Below, piece after piece: positions 11,951 to 20,387 of a stretch of 64,000 bases of DNA. The notes beneath the pieces were generated by a model that saw nothing but the letters and a program-made list of their open reading frames with translations, was not told the origin of the DNA and did not search any database. Origin of the DNA: an uncultured Eubacteriales bacterium (GTDB lineage Bacteria; Bacillota; Clostridia; Oscillospirales; Oscillospiraceae); the NCBI GenBank assembly GCA_900319465.1, contig ONOL01000001.1:96843-160842 (forward strand). The letters are read 5' to 3'. Both the position numbers and the translations under genes were made by a program. Within the stretch, counting starts at the first letter, position 1. Each line of letters begins with the position of its first letter.

Positions 11951-11993
11951 GCGCCTTCGCCGCGCGCGGAATGACAGGGGGGGAGATCGGCGC

Positions 11994-12698
11994 ATGAGAA
12001 AAATGATCGTGCTCGTGGGCAACTACGGCTCCGGCAAGACGGAGATCGCGGTGAACCTCGCTGTGAAAGGCGCAAACGCCGGGCTGCGCACGCTGGTCAT
12101 CGACCTCGACAAGGTCAACGACTATTTCCGCATGTCCGACCGCGTGGCGCTGCTCGCGGACAACCGGGTCCGGCTGGTCTCCCCCACCTTCGCCGGGCAG
12201 GGCGTGACGCCGAGCAGTATGTCCGCCGCCGTGGCCTCCGCCTTCACCGACAACTGGGATCTTGTGGTCTTCGACGTGGGCGGGGACGCCGCCGGGGCGC
12301 TGTCCCTCGGCCGCTACCACCAGGATTTCGCGGACTTCGCGGGGGAGCTCTGCGTTTTTGACATCGTCAACGTCTTTCGCCCCATGTCCGAAACGCCGGA
12401 GAAGATCCTGAAGCTCAAGGGCGAGATCGAGGGCTTCGCCCGCCAAAGCGTGACGGGCTTCGTCAACAACGCAAACCTCCTGAACTTCGCAAGCGCCGAC
12501 GATCTCCGCCGCGGCTATGACGTGATCCGCGAGGCAAGCCTCCTCTCCGGCATCCCCGTGGCGCACACGACCGGCCGCAAGGAGTTTCTCGAACAGTTCC
12601 TCGCCGACGGCCGCGATCCGAAGTACGTCGGGGAACCCATCCCGCTCGAAACCTATATGCACCGGAGCTGGGAGGCCTTCACCAGAGAGGGTTTTTGA
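11994..12698 (+). CDS. ParA/MinD-like P-loop ATPase of unknown role
   Basis: The 234-residue protein opens with a phosphate-binding loop (VGNYGSGKTE) and a VIDLDKVNDYFRMSD segment where ParA/MinD proteins have their switch aspartate, then a Walker-B-like LVVFDVGGDAAG near residue 90. The later GFVNNANLL segment resembles the nucleotide-base-binding loop of the same superfamily. It lacks a membrane-targeting helix and a DNA-binding domain, so it is not a typical MinD or ParA. It lies 43 bp behind DUF896 with its own strong GGGGGGAG site. The biological role is unknown. Confidence 0.65.
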   Translation: MRKMIVLVGNYGSGKTEIAVNLAVKGANAGLRTLVIDLDKVNDYFRMSDRVALLADNRVRLVSPTFAGQGVTPSSMSAAVASAFTDNWDLVVFDVGGDAAGALSLGRYHQDFADFAGELCVFDIVNVFRPMSETPEKILKLKGEIEGFARQSVTGFVNNANLLNFASADDLRRGYDVIREASLLSGIPVAHTTGRKEFLEQFLADGRDPKYVGEPIPLETYMHRSWEAFTREGF

Positions 12699-12740
12699 TC
12701 CCGCGGCCGCCCGTTCCGGCGGGCTTTTCCCGGAATAGCG

Positions 12741-12771
12741 AACCCGCGCCGACCCGAAGTCGGCGCGGGTT
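12741..12771. terminator. Terminator hairpin between convergent genes
   Basis: AACCCGCGCCGAC and its complement pair around CCGAA, followed by TCTTCT on the plus strand. It separates the ATPase gene from the glycosyltransferase gene. Confidence 0.7.
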
Positions 12772-12794
12772 CTTCTGTTCCGATACGCTTTTCT

Positions 12795-13829
12795 CTATTT
12801 CCTGTGCTTGAGGCTCGTGAACAGCCGCGGCGCGGCCTTGCCCGTCCAGGCGACGGCGCGGAACGCCGCCAGCGCGATTCGCGGCTTTCCCGTCTGCAGG
12901 ACGGCGCAGAGCGCCTTCACCGGCAGCCCGCCGGAGGCGTCCCGGCAGCGGCGGCGCACCCGCCCGTCCGCCACGATCTCCGCCGCCGCGGCCTGCTTTT
13001 CGGCCTCCGTCAGACGGCAGGAAGGCGCGTAGAGCACCGTCAGGCAGGAGAACACGCTCTTTGCGAACATATAGCGAAAGTCCCGCTCGTCCGTCACGCC
13101 GAGGTCCCGGCACAGCCGCTCCATCCGCCGGTCGATCTCCAGACAGACGGCGAATTTTTTGTCGTAATACCGGCTGATCAGGCTCTCGCCCCCGTGCATG
13201 ATGTAGCGGTACAGGCAGTCCGGCAGCACCGCGACGGTCTTTGCCCGCTCAAGGCAGTCGAAGACGAAGAAGCGGTCCTCGCCCCAGCGGTAGTCCGGAA
13301 AGCGGAGCTTGCCCTCGCGGATCTGCGGGGCGGAAAAGAGCTTGCCCCAGACCTGGTTTAACAGATTCGCCTTATAGAGCCGGCCGAGCGCGCCGCCCAG
13401 CGCGGCGCGCGTCAGCGTCTCGCCCCGCTCGCAATAGTCGCGGCGGCTGCCGTCGGCCCCGATGATGGAGAAGCCGAAGATCACGAGCTCTGCGCCGCGC
13501 TCCGCCGCGTCCACGGCCTTCTGCGCCGCGTCGGGCAGCAGCTCGTCGTCCGCGTCGATGAACATGACGTAGCGCGTGTCCGCCTCCAGCGCGTCCAGCG
13601 CCAGGTTGCGCGCCTTCGCCGGGCCGCCGTTCGGCACGGTCATCGGCGTCAGCCGTGCATCCTCCGCCGCAAGGCGCTCCAGGATCGCTTCGGTTCCGTC
13701 CGAAGAGCCGTCGTTCACCACAATCAGGCGCAAATCGCGGTAGCTCTGCGCCAGCACGCTGCGCACCGAGCGCTCGATCTCCTTCTCCGCATTCCAGGCG
13801 GGCATGATCAGCGTCAGAGACGCGCTCAT
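12795..13829 (-). CDS. Family 2 (GT-A) glycosyltransferase
   Basis: The 344-residue protein starts with MSASLTLIMPAWNAEKEI, a typical GT2 nucleotide-sugar-binding strand, followed by VNDGSSDGTEAIL, GGPAKARNLAL and the metal-binding FIDADDEL (DxD). It probably transfers a sugar from a UDP/GDP donor to a cell-surface glycan; donor and acceptor cannot be read from sequence. The C-terminal half contains WGEDRFFVFD, a GT2 acceptor-loop motif. No transmembrane helix is evident. The ATG at 13829 overlaps the upstream DUF2461 stop by 4 bp (ATGA) and has a GAGGAG site inside that gene, so translation is coupled. Confidence 0.85.
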   Translation of the reverse strand: MSASLTLIMPAWNAEKEIERSVRSVLAQSYRDLRLIVVNDGSSDGTEAILERLAAEDARLTPMTVPNGGPAKARNLALDALEADTRYVMFIDADDELLPDAAQKAVDAAERGAELVIFGFSIIGADGSRRDYCERGETLTRAALGGALGRLYKANLLNQVWGKLFSAPQIREGKLRFPDYRWGEDRFFVFDCLERAKTVAVLPDCLYRYIMHGGESLISRYYDKKFAVCLEIDRRMERLCRDLGVTDERDFRYMFAKSVFSCLTVLYAPSCRLTEAEKQAAAAEIVADGRVRRRCRDASGGLPVKALCAVLQTGKPRIALAAFRAVAWTGKAAPRLFTSLKHRK

Positions 13830-14500
13830 TCTCTCTCCTCCTCCCGGGCGGCCTCCCAGACCTCCGCCAGAAAATCGTGCATCGGCATCAGGCTCCCGTA
13901 AGCGCCGCAGAGGATCTGCGCCAGCGCGGGCGAGAACAGGTCGCCGCCGAAATCTCCGGAAAATTCCATCGTCAGATATTTGCGGTTGTACCAGCGGTTG
14001 AGAAGCTCGCCCCGGTCGCCCTTGGGGCGCCGGTACTCCTCGCCGAGCAGCCGCAGGCCGGGCAGGGCCTCCGCCTGGCGTGCAAGGCGCTCGAAGCGGG
14101 CGGGGTTGGCGTCGACGGCGCGGCGGAAACGCTCCATCAGCGCCGGGCGCATGCTCCAGAAGCCGAGGCCGTAGGTGTATCCCGCGGCGCCGATCTCGAA
14201 CCAGAAGCTCGGCCCCTCGTTTTTGTCCGAGGTATAAAGCGAGAACCACAGATGGTCCTTGTAGGGACCCCGGCCGAAAAGCCGTCGCGCGTCCCGGTAG
14301 ATGCGGGAGACGTGGACGCGAAAATCCCGCTCCGGATAGCGCTCCGAGAGCAGGCGCCAGCTCTCCTGCGCCAGCGCCCGGAAGGGGCGGTTGAGGCAGC
14401 GCTCGTACTGCTCCTTATGCGCCAGGAACCAGGGCCTCTCGTTGTTGAAGCGCAGTTCCCAGAGAAACTCTCCCGTTTCCTTCGTAAAACCTTCGAACAT
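13826..14500 (-). CDS. DUF2461 family protein
   Basis: The 224-residue cytoplasmic protein matches the TIGR02453/DUF2461 family: FLWELRFNNERPWFLAHKEQYE at the start, then RIYRDARRLFGRGPYKDHLWF and a C-terminal GDRGELLNRWYNRK segment. The family is widespread and uncharacterised. Here it is the first gene of a two-gene operon with a glycosyltransferase, driven by the promoter at 14530-14558. Nothing in the sequence suggests a direct link to sugar chemistry. Confidence 0.85.
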   Translation of the reverse strand: MFEGFTKETGEFLWELRFNNERPWFLAHKEQYERCLNRPFRALAQESWRLLSERYPERDFRVHVSRIYRDARRLFGRGPYKDHLWFSLYTSDKNEGPSFWFEIGAAGYTYGLGFWSMRPALMERFRRAVDANPARFERLARQAEALPGLRLLGEEYRRPKGDRGELLNRWYNRKYLTMEFSGDFGGDLFSPALAQILCGAYGSLMPMHDFLAEVWEAAREEERE

Positions 14501-14529
14501 ACCCGTTTCCTTTCTTCCGATATACTCTG

Positions 14530-14558
14530 ATTATAGCCGAATCTCACCGATTTCGCAA
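14530..14558 (-). promoter_or_regulatory. Sigma-A promoter for the DUF2461-glycosyltransferase operon
   Basis: Minus-strand TTGCGA (14558-14553) and TATAAT (14535-14530) are 17 bp apart, 30 bp before the start. Confidence 0.75.
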
Positions 14559-14559
14559 C

Positions 14560-14588
14560 TGTACAATCTGCGTCGGGTGTGATATAAT
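14560..14588 (+). promoter_or_regulatory. Likely sigma-A promoter for trkA
   Basis: TGTACA and TATAAT are separated by 17 bp. The -35 box is adjacent to that of the divergent DUF2461 promoter. The resulting trkA leader would be about 200 nt and contains the repeat at 14599-14713. Confidence 0.6.
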
Positions 14589-14598
14589 GACTTTCTAA

Positions 14599-14713
14599 TG
14601 GCGAAACGGCACCCAGCGTTTCGCCGGATATTCACAGCAGGGAGTCCCGTGCAAAGGAAGCCCGGGAAGCCTTTGCCGCCAAGCCTGTCGTTTGGCGGAG
14701 AGAGCGATCGAAT
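14599..14713 (+). repeat. Dispersed intergenic element, copy A (trkA leader)
   Basis: The left part carries a 9-bp hairpin GGCGAAACG/CGTTTCGCC followed by GGAT; the same block occurs at 56560-56592. The right part, at 14675-14713, has GTCGTTTGGCGGAGAGAGCG, which matches 54882-54920 closely. It fills the leader between the trkA promoter and start codon. It could be a structured leader or a small non-autonomous repeat; no coding sequence is convincing. Confidence 0.55.
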
Positions 14714-14797
14714 TTCCGCTTTTTCTCCCTGCGAAGATCCCTGTAATAAAACGCTACGGAAACGACATTCCATCTTCTGAGATCGGAGGGAGCTCCC

Positions 14798-16153
14798 ATG
14801 AAGATCATCATCGCGGGCGGCGGAAAGATCGGGCATTCGGTCGCCGCCATCCTTGCCGACGAGGGGCACGACGTCACCGTCATCGACCACGACGCCGAGC
14901 TGATCGCGCAGCTTTCCAACACGCTTGACGTGATCTGTGTGGAGGGCAGCGCCGCCAACGCCGACACCCTGCGGGAAGCGGGCGCGGCGGAGGCGGATCT
15001 GCTGCTGGCCGCCACGCAGACCGACGAGGTGAACATGGTTTGCGGCATCTCTGCGCGGCATCTCGGCGCCAAACACGTGATCGCCCGCATCCGCGACCCG
15101 GAATATCTCAGCCAGAAAACCTTCCTGCGCGAAGCGCTGGGGCTGGACCTGATCGTGAACCCGGATTACGAGTGCGCGAAAGAGATCGCGCGCATCCTGC
15201 GCTTCCCCAGCGCCGTCCGGGTGGACACCTTTTCCAAGGGCAGCGTGGAGATCGTGGAGCACCGCGTCGCCGAGGGCAGCGTGCTCGACGGCCTGCAGCT
15301 CAAGGATCTCGGCGCGGCGCTCGGCGTCAAGGTGCTCGTGAGCGTGGTGGAGCGCGGCGGGGACGCCCTGATCCCCAACGGCGTTTTCGCCCTGCGCGCC
15401 GGGGACCGGCTGAACATCACCGGCACCGTGCAGGAGCTGCGCCGCTTCTTCGCCGCCGTCGGGCAGCTCAGGAAGCCCGTCCGGCAGGTGATGATCGTCG
15501 GCGGCAGCCGCGCGGCGGTCTACCTGACCCGGATGCTGCAGGAGAGCGGCATGTCTGTCACGGTGGTCGAGAAGGACCGGGAGCGCTGCGACCGGCTCTG
15601 CGACCTGCTGAAGGACGCCCATATCGTCTGCGGCGACGCGACGCGCAGCGACGTGCTGCAGGAGGACGGCCTCAGCTCCGCCGACGCCTTCGTGGCGCTG
15701 ACCGGCGAAGACGGCGACAACATCGTCACCGCCATGTACGCCCGCCAGTGCGCCGTGGGCAAGATCGTCGTGAAGGTCAACCGCGAGCACTTCTCGGAGC
15801 TCCTCGAGGGCGCGGGGCTGGACAGCATCGTTTCTCCCAAGGACCTCGTCGCCGAGCAGCTCGCCCGCTACGTGCGCGCCATGAGCAATTCCGCCGGCAG
15901 CAGCATGGAGACCCTTTACCGCCTGGCCGACGGCAAGATCGAGGCGCTGGAGTTTTGCGTGGGCGAGCACGCCGCCTGCGTCGGCAAGCCCCTGCGGGAG
16001 CTGAAGCTCCGCCCCAACACGCTGATCGCGGCCGTCATCCGCGGCGGCAAATGCCTGCTGCCCGACGGCAATACGGTCATCCTGCCCGGGGACCACGCCA
16101 TCGTCGTCTCCGCGGCGGGCAAGCTGAAAAACCTGGACGACATCGTCCTCTGA
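14798..16153 (+). CDS. trkA: Trk potassium uptake regulator TrkA
   Basis: TrkA is the cytoplasmic NAD(H)/ATP-gated ring that controls the TrkH channel. The 451-residue protein has the double RCK layout: the first RCK_N domain starts MKIIIAGGGKIGHSVA with the Rossmann glycines and Asp30-type acidic residue (VIDHDAE), then RCK_C; the second RCK_N starts near residue 229 with VMIVGGSRAAVYLTRML, followed by a second RCK_C ending GDHAIVVSAAGKL. Length is normal. A GGAGGGAG ribosome binding site precedes it. The trkH gene lies 141 bp downstream on the same strand, the usual partner arrangement. Confidence 0.95.
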   Translation: MKIIIAGGGKIGHSVAAILADEGHDVTVIDHDAELIAQLSNTLDVICVEGSAANADTLREAGAAEADLLLAATQTDEVNMVCGISARHLGAKHVIARIRDPEYLSQKTFLREALGLDLIVNPDYECAKEIARILRFPSAVRVDTFSKGSVEIVEHRVAEGSVLDGLQLKDLGAALGVKVLVSVVERGGDALIPNGVFALRAGDRLNITGTVQELRRFFAAVGQLRKPVRQVMIVGGSRAAVYLTRMLQESGMSVTVVEKDRERCDRLCDLLKDAHIVCGDATRSDVLQEDGLSSADAFVALTGEDGDNIVTAMYARQCAVGKIVVKVNREHFSELLEGAGLDSIVSPKDLVAEQLARYVRAMSNSAGSSMETLYRLADGKIEALEFCVGEHAACVGKPLRELKLRPNTLIAAVIRGGKCLLPDGNTVILPGDHAIVVSAAGKLKNLDDIVL

Positions 16154-16294
16154 CAGCCGGCCTTCCCTCGCATGACGAAAACACGCGCGCCGTTCCCCCC
16201 GCTTTTCGCGGCGGCCGGACGGCATGCGCGGGGATCCCCCTTGAGGGGGCTTTCAAGCGCCGCGGCGCGAGCTGCAGCGCAGGGGTGATTACTT

Positions 16295-17734
16295 ATGAAC
16301 TACCGAATGATTTGCCGAGTCCTCGGGCTGATCCTGCTGTCGCTGGCGGCGCTGCTGCTGCTGCCGCTGATCGCGGGGCTCTGCTTCCGGGAGAACGTAA
16401 CCAATTTTCTGCTGACCATGGGCATCGCCGCCGCGCTGGGCGGCCTGCTGATGCTGCCCCGGCCGCGCAGCCGCGGGCTGGTGGCGCGCGACGGCTTCGT
16501 GATCGTCGGGCTGGGATGGGTCCTCATCTCCCTGATCGGCGCGCTGCCCTTCTTCTTCAGCGGCAGCATCCCCCATTATTACGACGCCCTCTTTGAGACG
16601 GCCTCCGGCCTCTCCACCACCGGCGCCACCGTCGTGACGGACATCCCCGGCATGCCGCGGGGCGACCTGTTCTGGCGGCTCTTCACGCACTGGATCGGCG
16701 GCATGGGCGTGCTGGTGTTCCTGATGGCGGTGCTGCCCATGAGCGGCGAGCACTCCATGCACATCATGCGGGCCGAGGTGCCCGGCCCCAGCGTGGGCAA
16801 GCTGGTGCCGCGGGTACGCAAGACCGCCATGACCCTCTACCTCATCTATATCGCCCTCACGGTCCTGGAGGCCGTGTTCCTGCGTCTCGGCGGGATGAGC
16901 TTCTACGACGCCCTGCTGCACGCCTGCGCCACCGCGGGCACGGGCGGCTTTTCCACCAACCCGGAGAGCATCGGGGGCTTCCACAGCCTGTATATCGAGC
17001 TTGTGACCGCCGTATTCATGCTCCTGTTCGGCATCAACTTCAACCTCTACTATCTGCTGCTGATCGGACGCTGGAAGGACGCGGCGAAAAACGAGGAGCT
17101 GCACTGGTTCCTCGGCATCGTCGCCTGCTCGGTGCTCGGCCTCGCGGCGGGCATCTCGAAGCTCTACGGGAGCTTTGCCGTCGCGCTGCGGCACGCCTTC
17201 TTCAATACCGCGACCATCCTCAGCACCACGGGCTTCGGCACCGTGGACTTCACCGACTGGCCGGAATACTGCAAGTGGATCCTGCTCCTGCTGATGTTCT
17301 GCGGCGGCTGCGCGGGCAGCACCGGCGGCGGCATCAAGCTCTCGCGTCTGATGATCCTGGGCAAGGCCGCCGTGAGCGAGCTCAAGCAGATGGTACGGCC
17401 GCGGAGCGTGGAGCGGGTGCAGATGGACGGCAAGCGCGTCGAGAGCGGCACCGTCCGCGCGGCCTTCCTGTTCCTGACGGTATACAGCTTCCTGCTCATC
17501 CTCTTCGCCGCGCTGGTGAGCCTCGACGGCTTCGACGTCGCCACCTGCTTTACGGCCTCGCTGAGCTGTCTGTCCAACATCGGCCCGGGCATGACGAAGC
17601 TCATCGGCCCGATGGGGAGCTTCGCCATATTCTCCCCGCGCACGAAGCTGCTGCTGACGCTCGCGATGCTGCTGGGGCGGCTGGAGATCTACCCGATCCT
17701 CGTGCTGCTGATCCCGAGGACGTGGAAAAAATAA
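16295..17734 (+). CDS. trkH: Trk potassium transporter membrane subunit TrkH
   Basis: The 479-residue integral membrane protein forms the K+ pore. The four MPM repeats are visible through their selectivity-filter loops: GLSTTGATVV near residue 110, AGTGGFSTN near 216, LSTTGFGTVD near 310 and LSNIGPGM near 428. About ten hydrophobic segments are spread over the chain, and GCAGSTGGGIKLSR precedes the intramembrane loop region. It is encoded with trkA, which supplies gating. The 141-bp gap before it contains a CCCCCTTGAGGGGG dyad but no clear promoter, so the two genes are probably cotranscribed. Confidence 0.95.
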   Translation: MNYRMICRVLGLILLSLAALLLLPLIAGLCFRENVTNFLLTMGIAAALGGLLMLPRPRSRGLVARDGFVIVGLGWVLISLIGALPFFFSGSIPHYYDALFETASGLSTTGATVVTDIPGMPRGDLFWRLFTHWIGGMGVLVFLMAVLPMSGEHSMHIMRAEVPGPSVGKLVPRVRKTAMTLYLIYIALTVLEAVFLRLGGMSFYDALLHACATAGTGGFSTNPESIGGFHSLYIELVTAVFMLLFGINFNLYYLLLIGRWKDAAKNEELHWFLGIVACSVLGLAAGISKLYGSFAVALRHAFFNTATILSTTGFGTVDFTDWPEYCKWILLLLMFCGGCAGSTGGGIKLSRLMILGKAAVSELKQMVRPRSVERVQMDGKRVESGTVRAAFLFLTVYSFLLILFAALVSLDGFDVATCFTASLSCLSNIGPGMTKLIGPMGSFAIFSPRTKLLLTLAMLLGRLEIYPILVLLIPRTWKK

Positions 17735-17745
17735 CGCATCCCTTC

Positions 17746-17771
17746 AAAAAACCGGCGAAAGCCGGTTTTTT
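17746..17771 (+). terminator. Intrinsic terminator of the trkA-trkH unit
   Basis: AAAAAACCGGC and GCCGGTTTTTT pair around GAAA, 11 bp behind the trkH stop. Confidence 0.93.
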
Positions 17772-17772
17772 G

Positions 17773-17801
17773 TTGCGCGGGCGGCCGGACTATGCTATAT
17801 T
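17773..17801 (+). promoter_or_regulatory. Sigma-A promoter for kup
   Basis: TTGCGC and TATATT are 17 bp apart, directly behind the trkH terminator and about 52 bp before the kup start. Confidence 0.65.
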
Positions 17802-17853
17802 GATTATGTATGACGTGAAAGAGCTTCTTTCACCGGAGAAAAGAGCGTGTTTT

Positions 17854-19839
17854 ATGAACGACAACAAAAAATTCCGCTTCGGTTTCTTTCTTGTGACCAT
17901 CGGGATCGTCTACGGCGACATCGGCACCTCGCCGATGTACGTGATGAAGTCCATCCTGGAGGGCAACGGCGGCATCGCCGACGTGAACGAGAGCTTCCTC
18001 ATCGGCTCCCTGTCCCTCGTGATCTGGACCATCACCCTGCTGACCACCATCAAATACGTGCTGATTGCCATGAAGGCCGACAACCACGGCGAGGGCGGCA
18101 TTTTCTCGCTCTACGCGCTGGTGAAGAACTGCGGCAAATGGCTGATCCTGCCCGCCATGCTGGGCGGCGCCGCGCTGCTGGCCGACGGCGTGCTCACGCC
18201 GGCCGTCACCGTGACCACCGCGGTCGAGGGCCTGCGCAGCATCGATTCCATGAGCCGCTTTCTCGGCACGGGCCAGGCCAAGGTGGTGCTCATCACCCTG
18301 CTCATCATCACCGTGCTCTTCGCCATCCAGCACGCCGGCACCAGCCGCATCGGCAAGGCCTTCGGCCCTGTGATGCTGCTCTGGTTCTCCTTCCTCGGCA
18401 TCACCGGCCTGCTGCACATCGCGGCGCTGCCCGCAGTGCTGCGCGCCTTCAACCCGCTCTACGCCGTGCGCGTGCTCCTCAGCCCCTACAACAAGGCGGG
18501 CTTCATGATCCTCGGCAGCGTCTTCCTCGCCACCACCGGCGCCGAAGCGCTGTATTCCGACATGGGCCACGTCGGCAAGGAGAACATCTACTTCAGCTGG
18601 CCCTTCGTCAAGCTCTGCCTGATCCTCAACTATCTGGGCCAGGGCGCCTGGATCATCCAGAACCAGGCCAACCGCGCCCTCTACGCCATTGAAGACCTCA
18701 ACCCCTTCTTCCTGATGCTTCCGGCGGCGCTGCGCCCCTTCGCCGTCATCCTCGGCGCGGCGGCCGCGATCATCGCCTCCCAGGCCCTCATCACCGGCTC
18801 CTACACGCTGGTGTCCGAGGCTATCCTGCTCGACCTGCTGCCCCACCTGGAGATCCGCTACCCCGCCCAGACCAAGGGCCAGCTCTATATCTCCACGGTC
18901 AACACCATCCTCTGGATCGGCTGCAGCATGGTGGTGCTCTACTTCCGCTCCGGCGCGCGGATGGAATCGGCCTACGGCCTCGCCATCACCGTGACCATGC
19001 TGATGACCACGCTGCTCATCTCCGTCTACCTGAGCAAGATCCGCGGCAAGCGGCTCGCGGGCGTCGGGCTGCTGCTGGTCTTCGGCGCGATCGAGGCGGT
19101 CTTCTTCCTCTCCAGCCTCGGCAAATTCGCCCACGGCGGCTACGTCACCGTGATCCTGACCCTGCTGCTGCTCGCGATCATGGTGGTCTGGTACCGCGGC
19201 ACCCAGCTCGAACATAAATACAGCACCACGCTCCGCTTCGCCGACTACGTCCCCAACCTGCGCAGCCTCCACGACGACGAGTCCCTGCCCCTGCTGGCCA
19301 ACAACCTCGTCTATCTCGACAGCAGCCAGGACCCGGAGCGCATCGACCGCGACATCCTCTATTCCATCCTCGACAAGGACCAGAAGCGCGCCCAGGCCTA
19401 CTGGTTCGTCAGCGTGAACGTGCTGAGCGAGCCGGATACCATGGATTACCGCGTGGAGACTTACGGCACCGACTTCATCTTCCGCGTCAAGCTCGACCTC
19501 GGCTTCCAGTGCAGCCCGCGCATCAACGTCTACCTGCGCCAGATCGTGCAGGACCTGCAGCAGAGCGGCGAGCTGCCCCCGCAGGACAAGAAGTACTCCA
19601 TCTACGGCCCTTCCACGGTCGGCACCTTCAAGTTTTGCATCATCCACAAATCCGTCACCACCAAGACCGAGCTGAGCCCCCTGGACGAGCGCATCCTCAA
19701 CACCAAGTACGCCATCCGCCGGCTGGCCGGCTCCAAGGTCACCTGGTACGGGCTGGACACCTCCTCCCTCATCCTGGAGAAGGTGCCGCTCATCACCGGC
19801 GGCGGCAGCGGCGGCAAACACATCCGCAGAGCGGAGTAA
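17854..19839 (+). CDS. kup: Kup-type potassium uptake permease
   Basis: Kup is a proton-coupled K+ symporter of the KUP/HAK family. The 661-residue protein begins with the family motif GIVYGDIGTSPMYVMK, continues with MKADNHGEGGIFSLYAL and GGAALLADGVLTPA, and has about twelve membrane segments in the first 430 residues followed by a hydrophilic cytoplasmic C-terminal domain. The start at 17854 follows ACCGGAGAAAAG; an in-frame ATG at 17806 would sit at the promoter -10 region and is unlikely. It lies immediately after trkAH, giving two independent K+ uptake systems in tandem with separate promoters. No ydaO-type c-di-AMP riboswitch fits in the short leader. Confidence 0.95.
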   Translation: MNDNKKFRFGFFLVTIGIVYGDIGTSPMYVMKSILEGNGGIADVNESFLIGSLSLVIWTITLLTTIKYVLIAMKADNHGEGGIFSLYALVKNCGKWLILPAMLGGAALLADGVLTPAVTVTTAVEGLRSIDSMSRFLGTGQAKVVLITLLIITVLFAIQHAGTSRIGKAFGPVMLLWFSFLGITGLLHIAALPAVLRAFNPLYAVRVLLSPYNKAGFMILGSVFLATTGAEALYSDMGHVGKENIYFSWPFVKLCLILNYLGQGAWIIQNQANRALYAIEDLNPFFLMLPAALRPFAVILGAAAAIIASQALITGSYTLVSEAILLDLLPHLEIRYPAQTKGQLYISTVNTILWIGCSMVVLYFRSGARMESAYGLAITVTMLMTTLLISVYLSKIRGKRLAGVGLLLVFGAIEAVFFLSSLGKFAHGGYVTVILTLLLLAIMVVWYRGTQLEHKYSTTLRFADYVPNLRSLHDDESLPLLANNLVYLDSSQDPERIDRDILYSILDKDQKRAQAYWFVSVNVLSEPDTMDYRVETYGTDFIFRVKLDLGFQCSPRINVYLRQIVQDLQQSGELPPQDKKYSIYGPSTVGTFKFCIIHKSVTTKTELSPLDERILNTKYAIRRLAGSKVTWYGLDTSSLILEKVPLITGGGSGGKHIRRAE

Positions 19840-19912
19840 GCCTCCCTCCGTCCGAACCGGCCGGGAGCGGCGGCAAGCCCCCTCCCCGGCGCGAAAAACC
19901 GAACACCCATCG

Positions 19913-19939
19913 AAAGGGCAGCCTGGGCTGCCCTTTTTT
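19913..19939 (+). terminator. Intrinsic terminator behind kup
   Basis: AAAGGGCAGCC and GGCTGCCCTTT pair around TG, with a T-run; it lies 73 bp after the kup stop. Confidence 0.9.
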
Positions 19940-19958
19940 ACAAAAACAGGAGGCTCTC

Positions 19959-20093
19959 ATGGAACCGACGCGTTCACGTCTGCACCTCCGCCCCTTCCGG
20001 GCGGAGGACTGGGACGCCTTTTTCGACGACTTCAACGACGCGGAGATCTGGCGCATGCTGGGCTGCCGGCTCGTCAACGAATCGCAAACCGGC
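19959..20093 (+). pseudogene. Truncated GNAT-like acetyltransferase gene (N-terminal fragment)
   Basis: A perfect AGGAGG site precedes ATG and a start that looks like the first strand and helix of a GNAT domain (RLHLRPFRAEDWDAFFDD, then EIWRMLGCRLVNESQ). Similarity to a GNAT fold ends after about 45 codons, where the frame enters DNA that is the 3' end of ylmC on the other strand. The frame stays open to 20414 but the remaining residues are antisense to ylmC and not protein-like. I read this as a gene that lost its 3' part by deletion up to the ylmC end. No promoter is visible; the terminator of kup lies just upstream. Confidence 0.6.
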
Positions 20094-20381
20094 CTACGGG
20101 AGCGGCAGGAAGCTCTTGCGCGGCCGCTTGCGGCGCGGCAGCTCCTCCTTGGCGTCGACAAGGATGATGTCCCCGCCGATGCGCGCGATGCACGACCAGG
20201 GCAGCACATAGTCGTCCTCCCGCCCCAGCAGGCCGAAAAACCGGGCACGCCCCGGCGTGATCAGGGAGATCAGTCGCCCCTCCGCCTGGTCGAATTCCGC
20301 GTCAAAGACGTAGCCGAGCCGGTAGCCCGAGTGGATGTCGATGACCTCCTTGTAGCGCAGATCCGAAAAAAAGCCGATCAA
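20094..20381 (-). CDS. ylmC: YlmC/YmxH-type PRC-barrel protein
   Basis: A 95-residue protein with the PRC-barrel pattern of the YlmC/YmxH family: LRYKEVIDIHSGYRLGYVFD at the start, then RFFGLLGREDDYVLPWSCIARIGGDIILVD and a basic C-terminal tail (RRKRPRKS). Relatives occur in spore-forming Firmicutes, some controlled during sporulation; molecular function is unknown. The start codon is TTG at 20381, chosen because GGAGGTGATG stands 9 nt before it. That ribosome binding site lies in the descending arm of a 12-bp hairpin. The gene follows noc on the same strand by 41 bp. Confidence 0.82.
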   Translation of the reverse strand: MIGFFSDLRYKEVIDIHSGYRLGYVFDAEFDQAEGRLISLITPGRARFFGLLGREDDYVLPWSCIARIGGDIILVDAKEELPRRKRPRKSFLPLP

Positions 20382-20387
20382 AACACA

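Noticed and set aside
17275..17853. Upstream in-frame extension of kup
   Set aside because: It overlaps trkH in another frame and crosses the terminator and promoter between the genes.
17746..17853. c-di-AMP (ydaO) riboswitch before kup
   Set aside because: The leader behind the promoter is only about 45 nt and cannot hold the roughly 120-nt fold.
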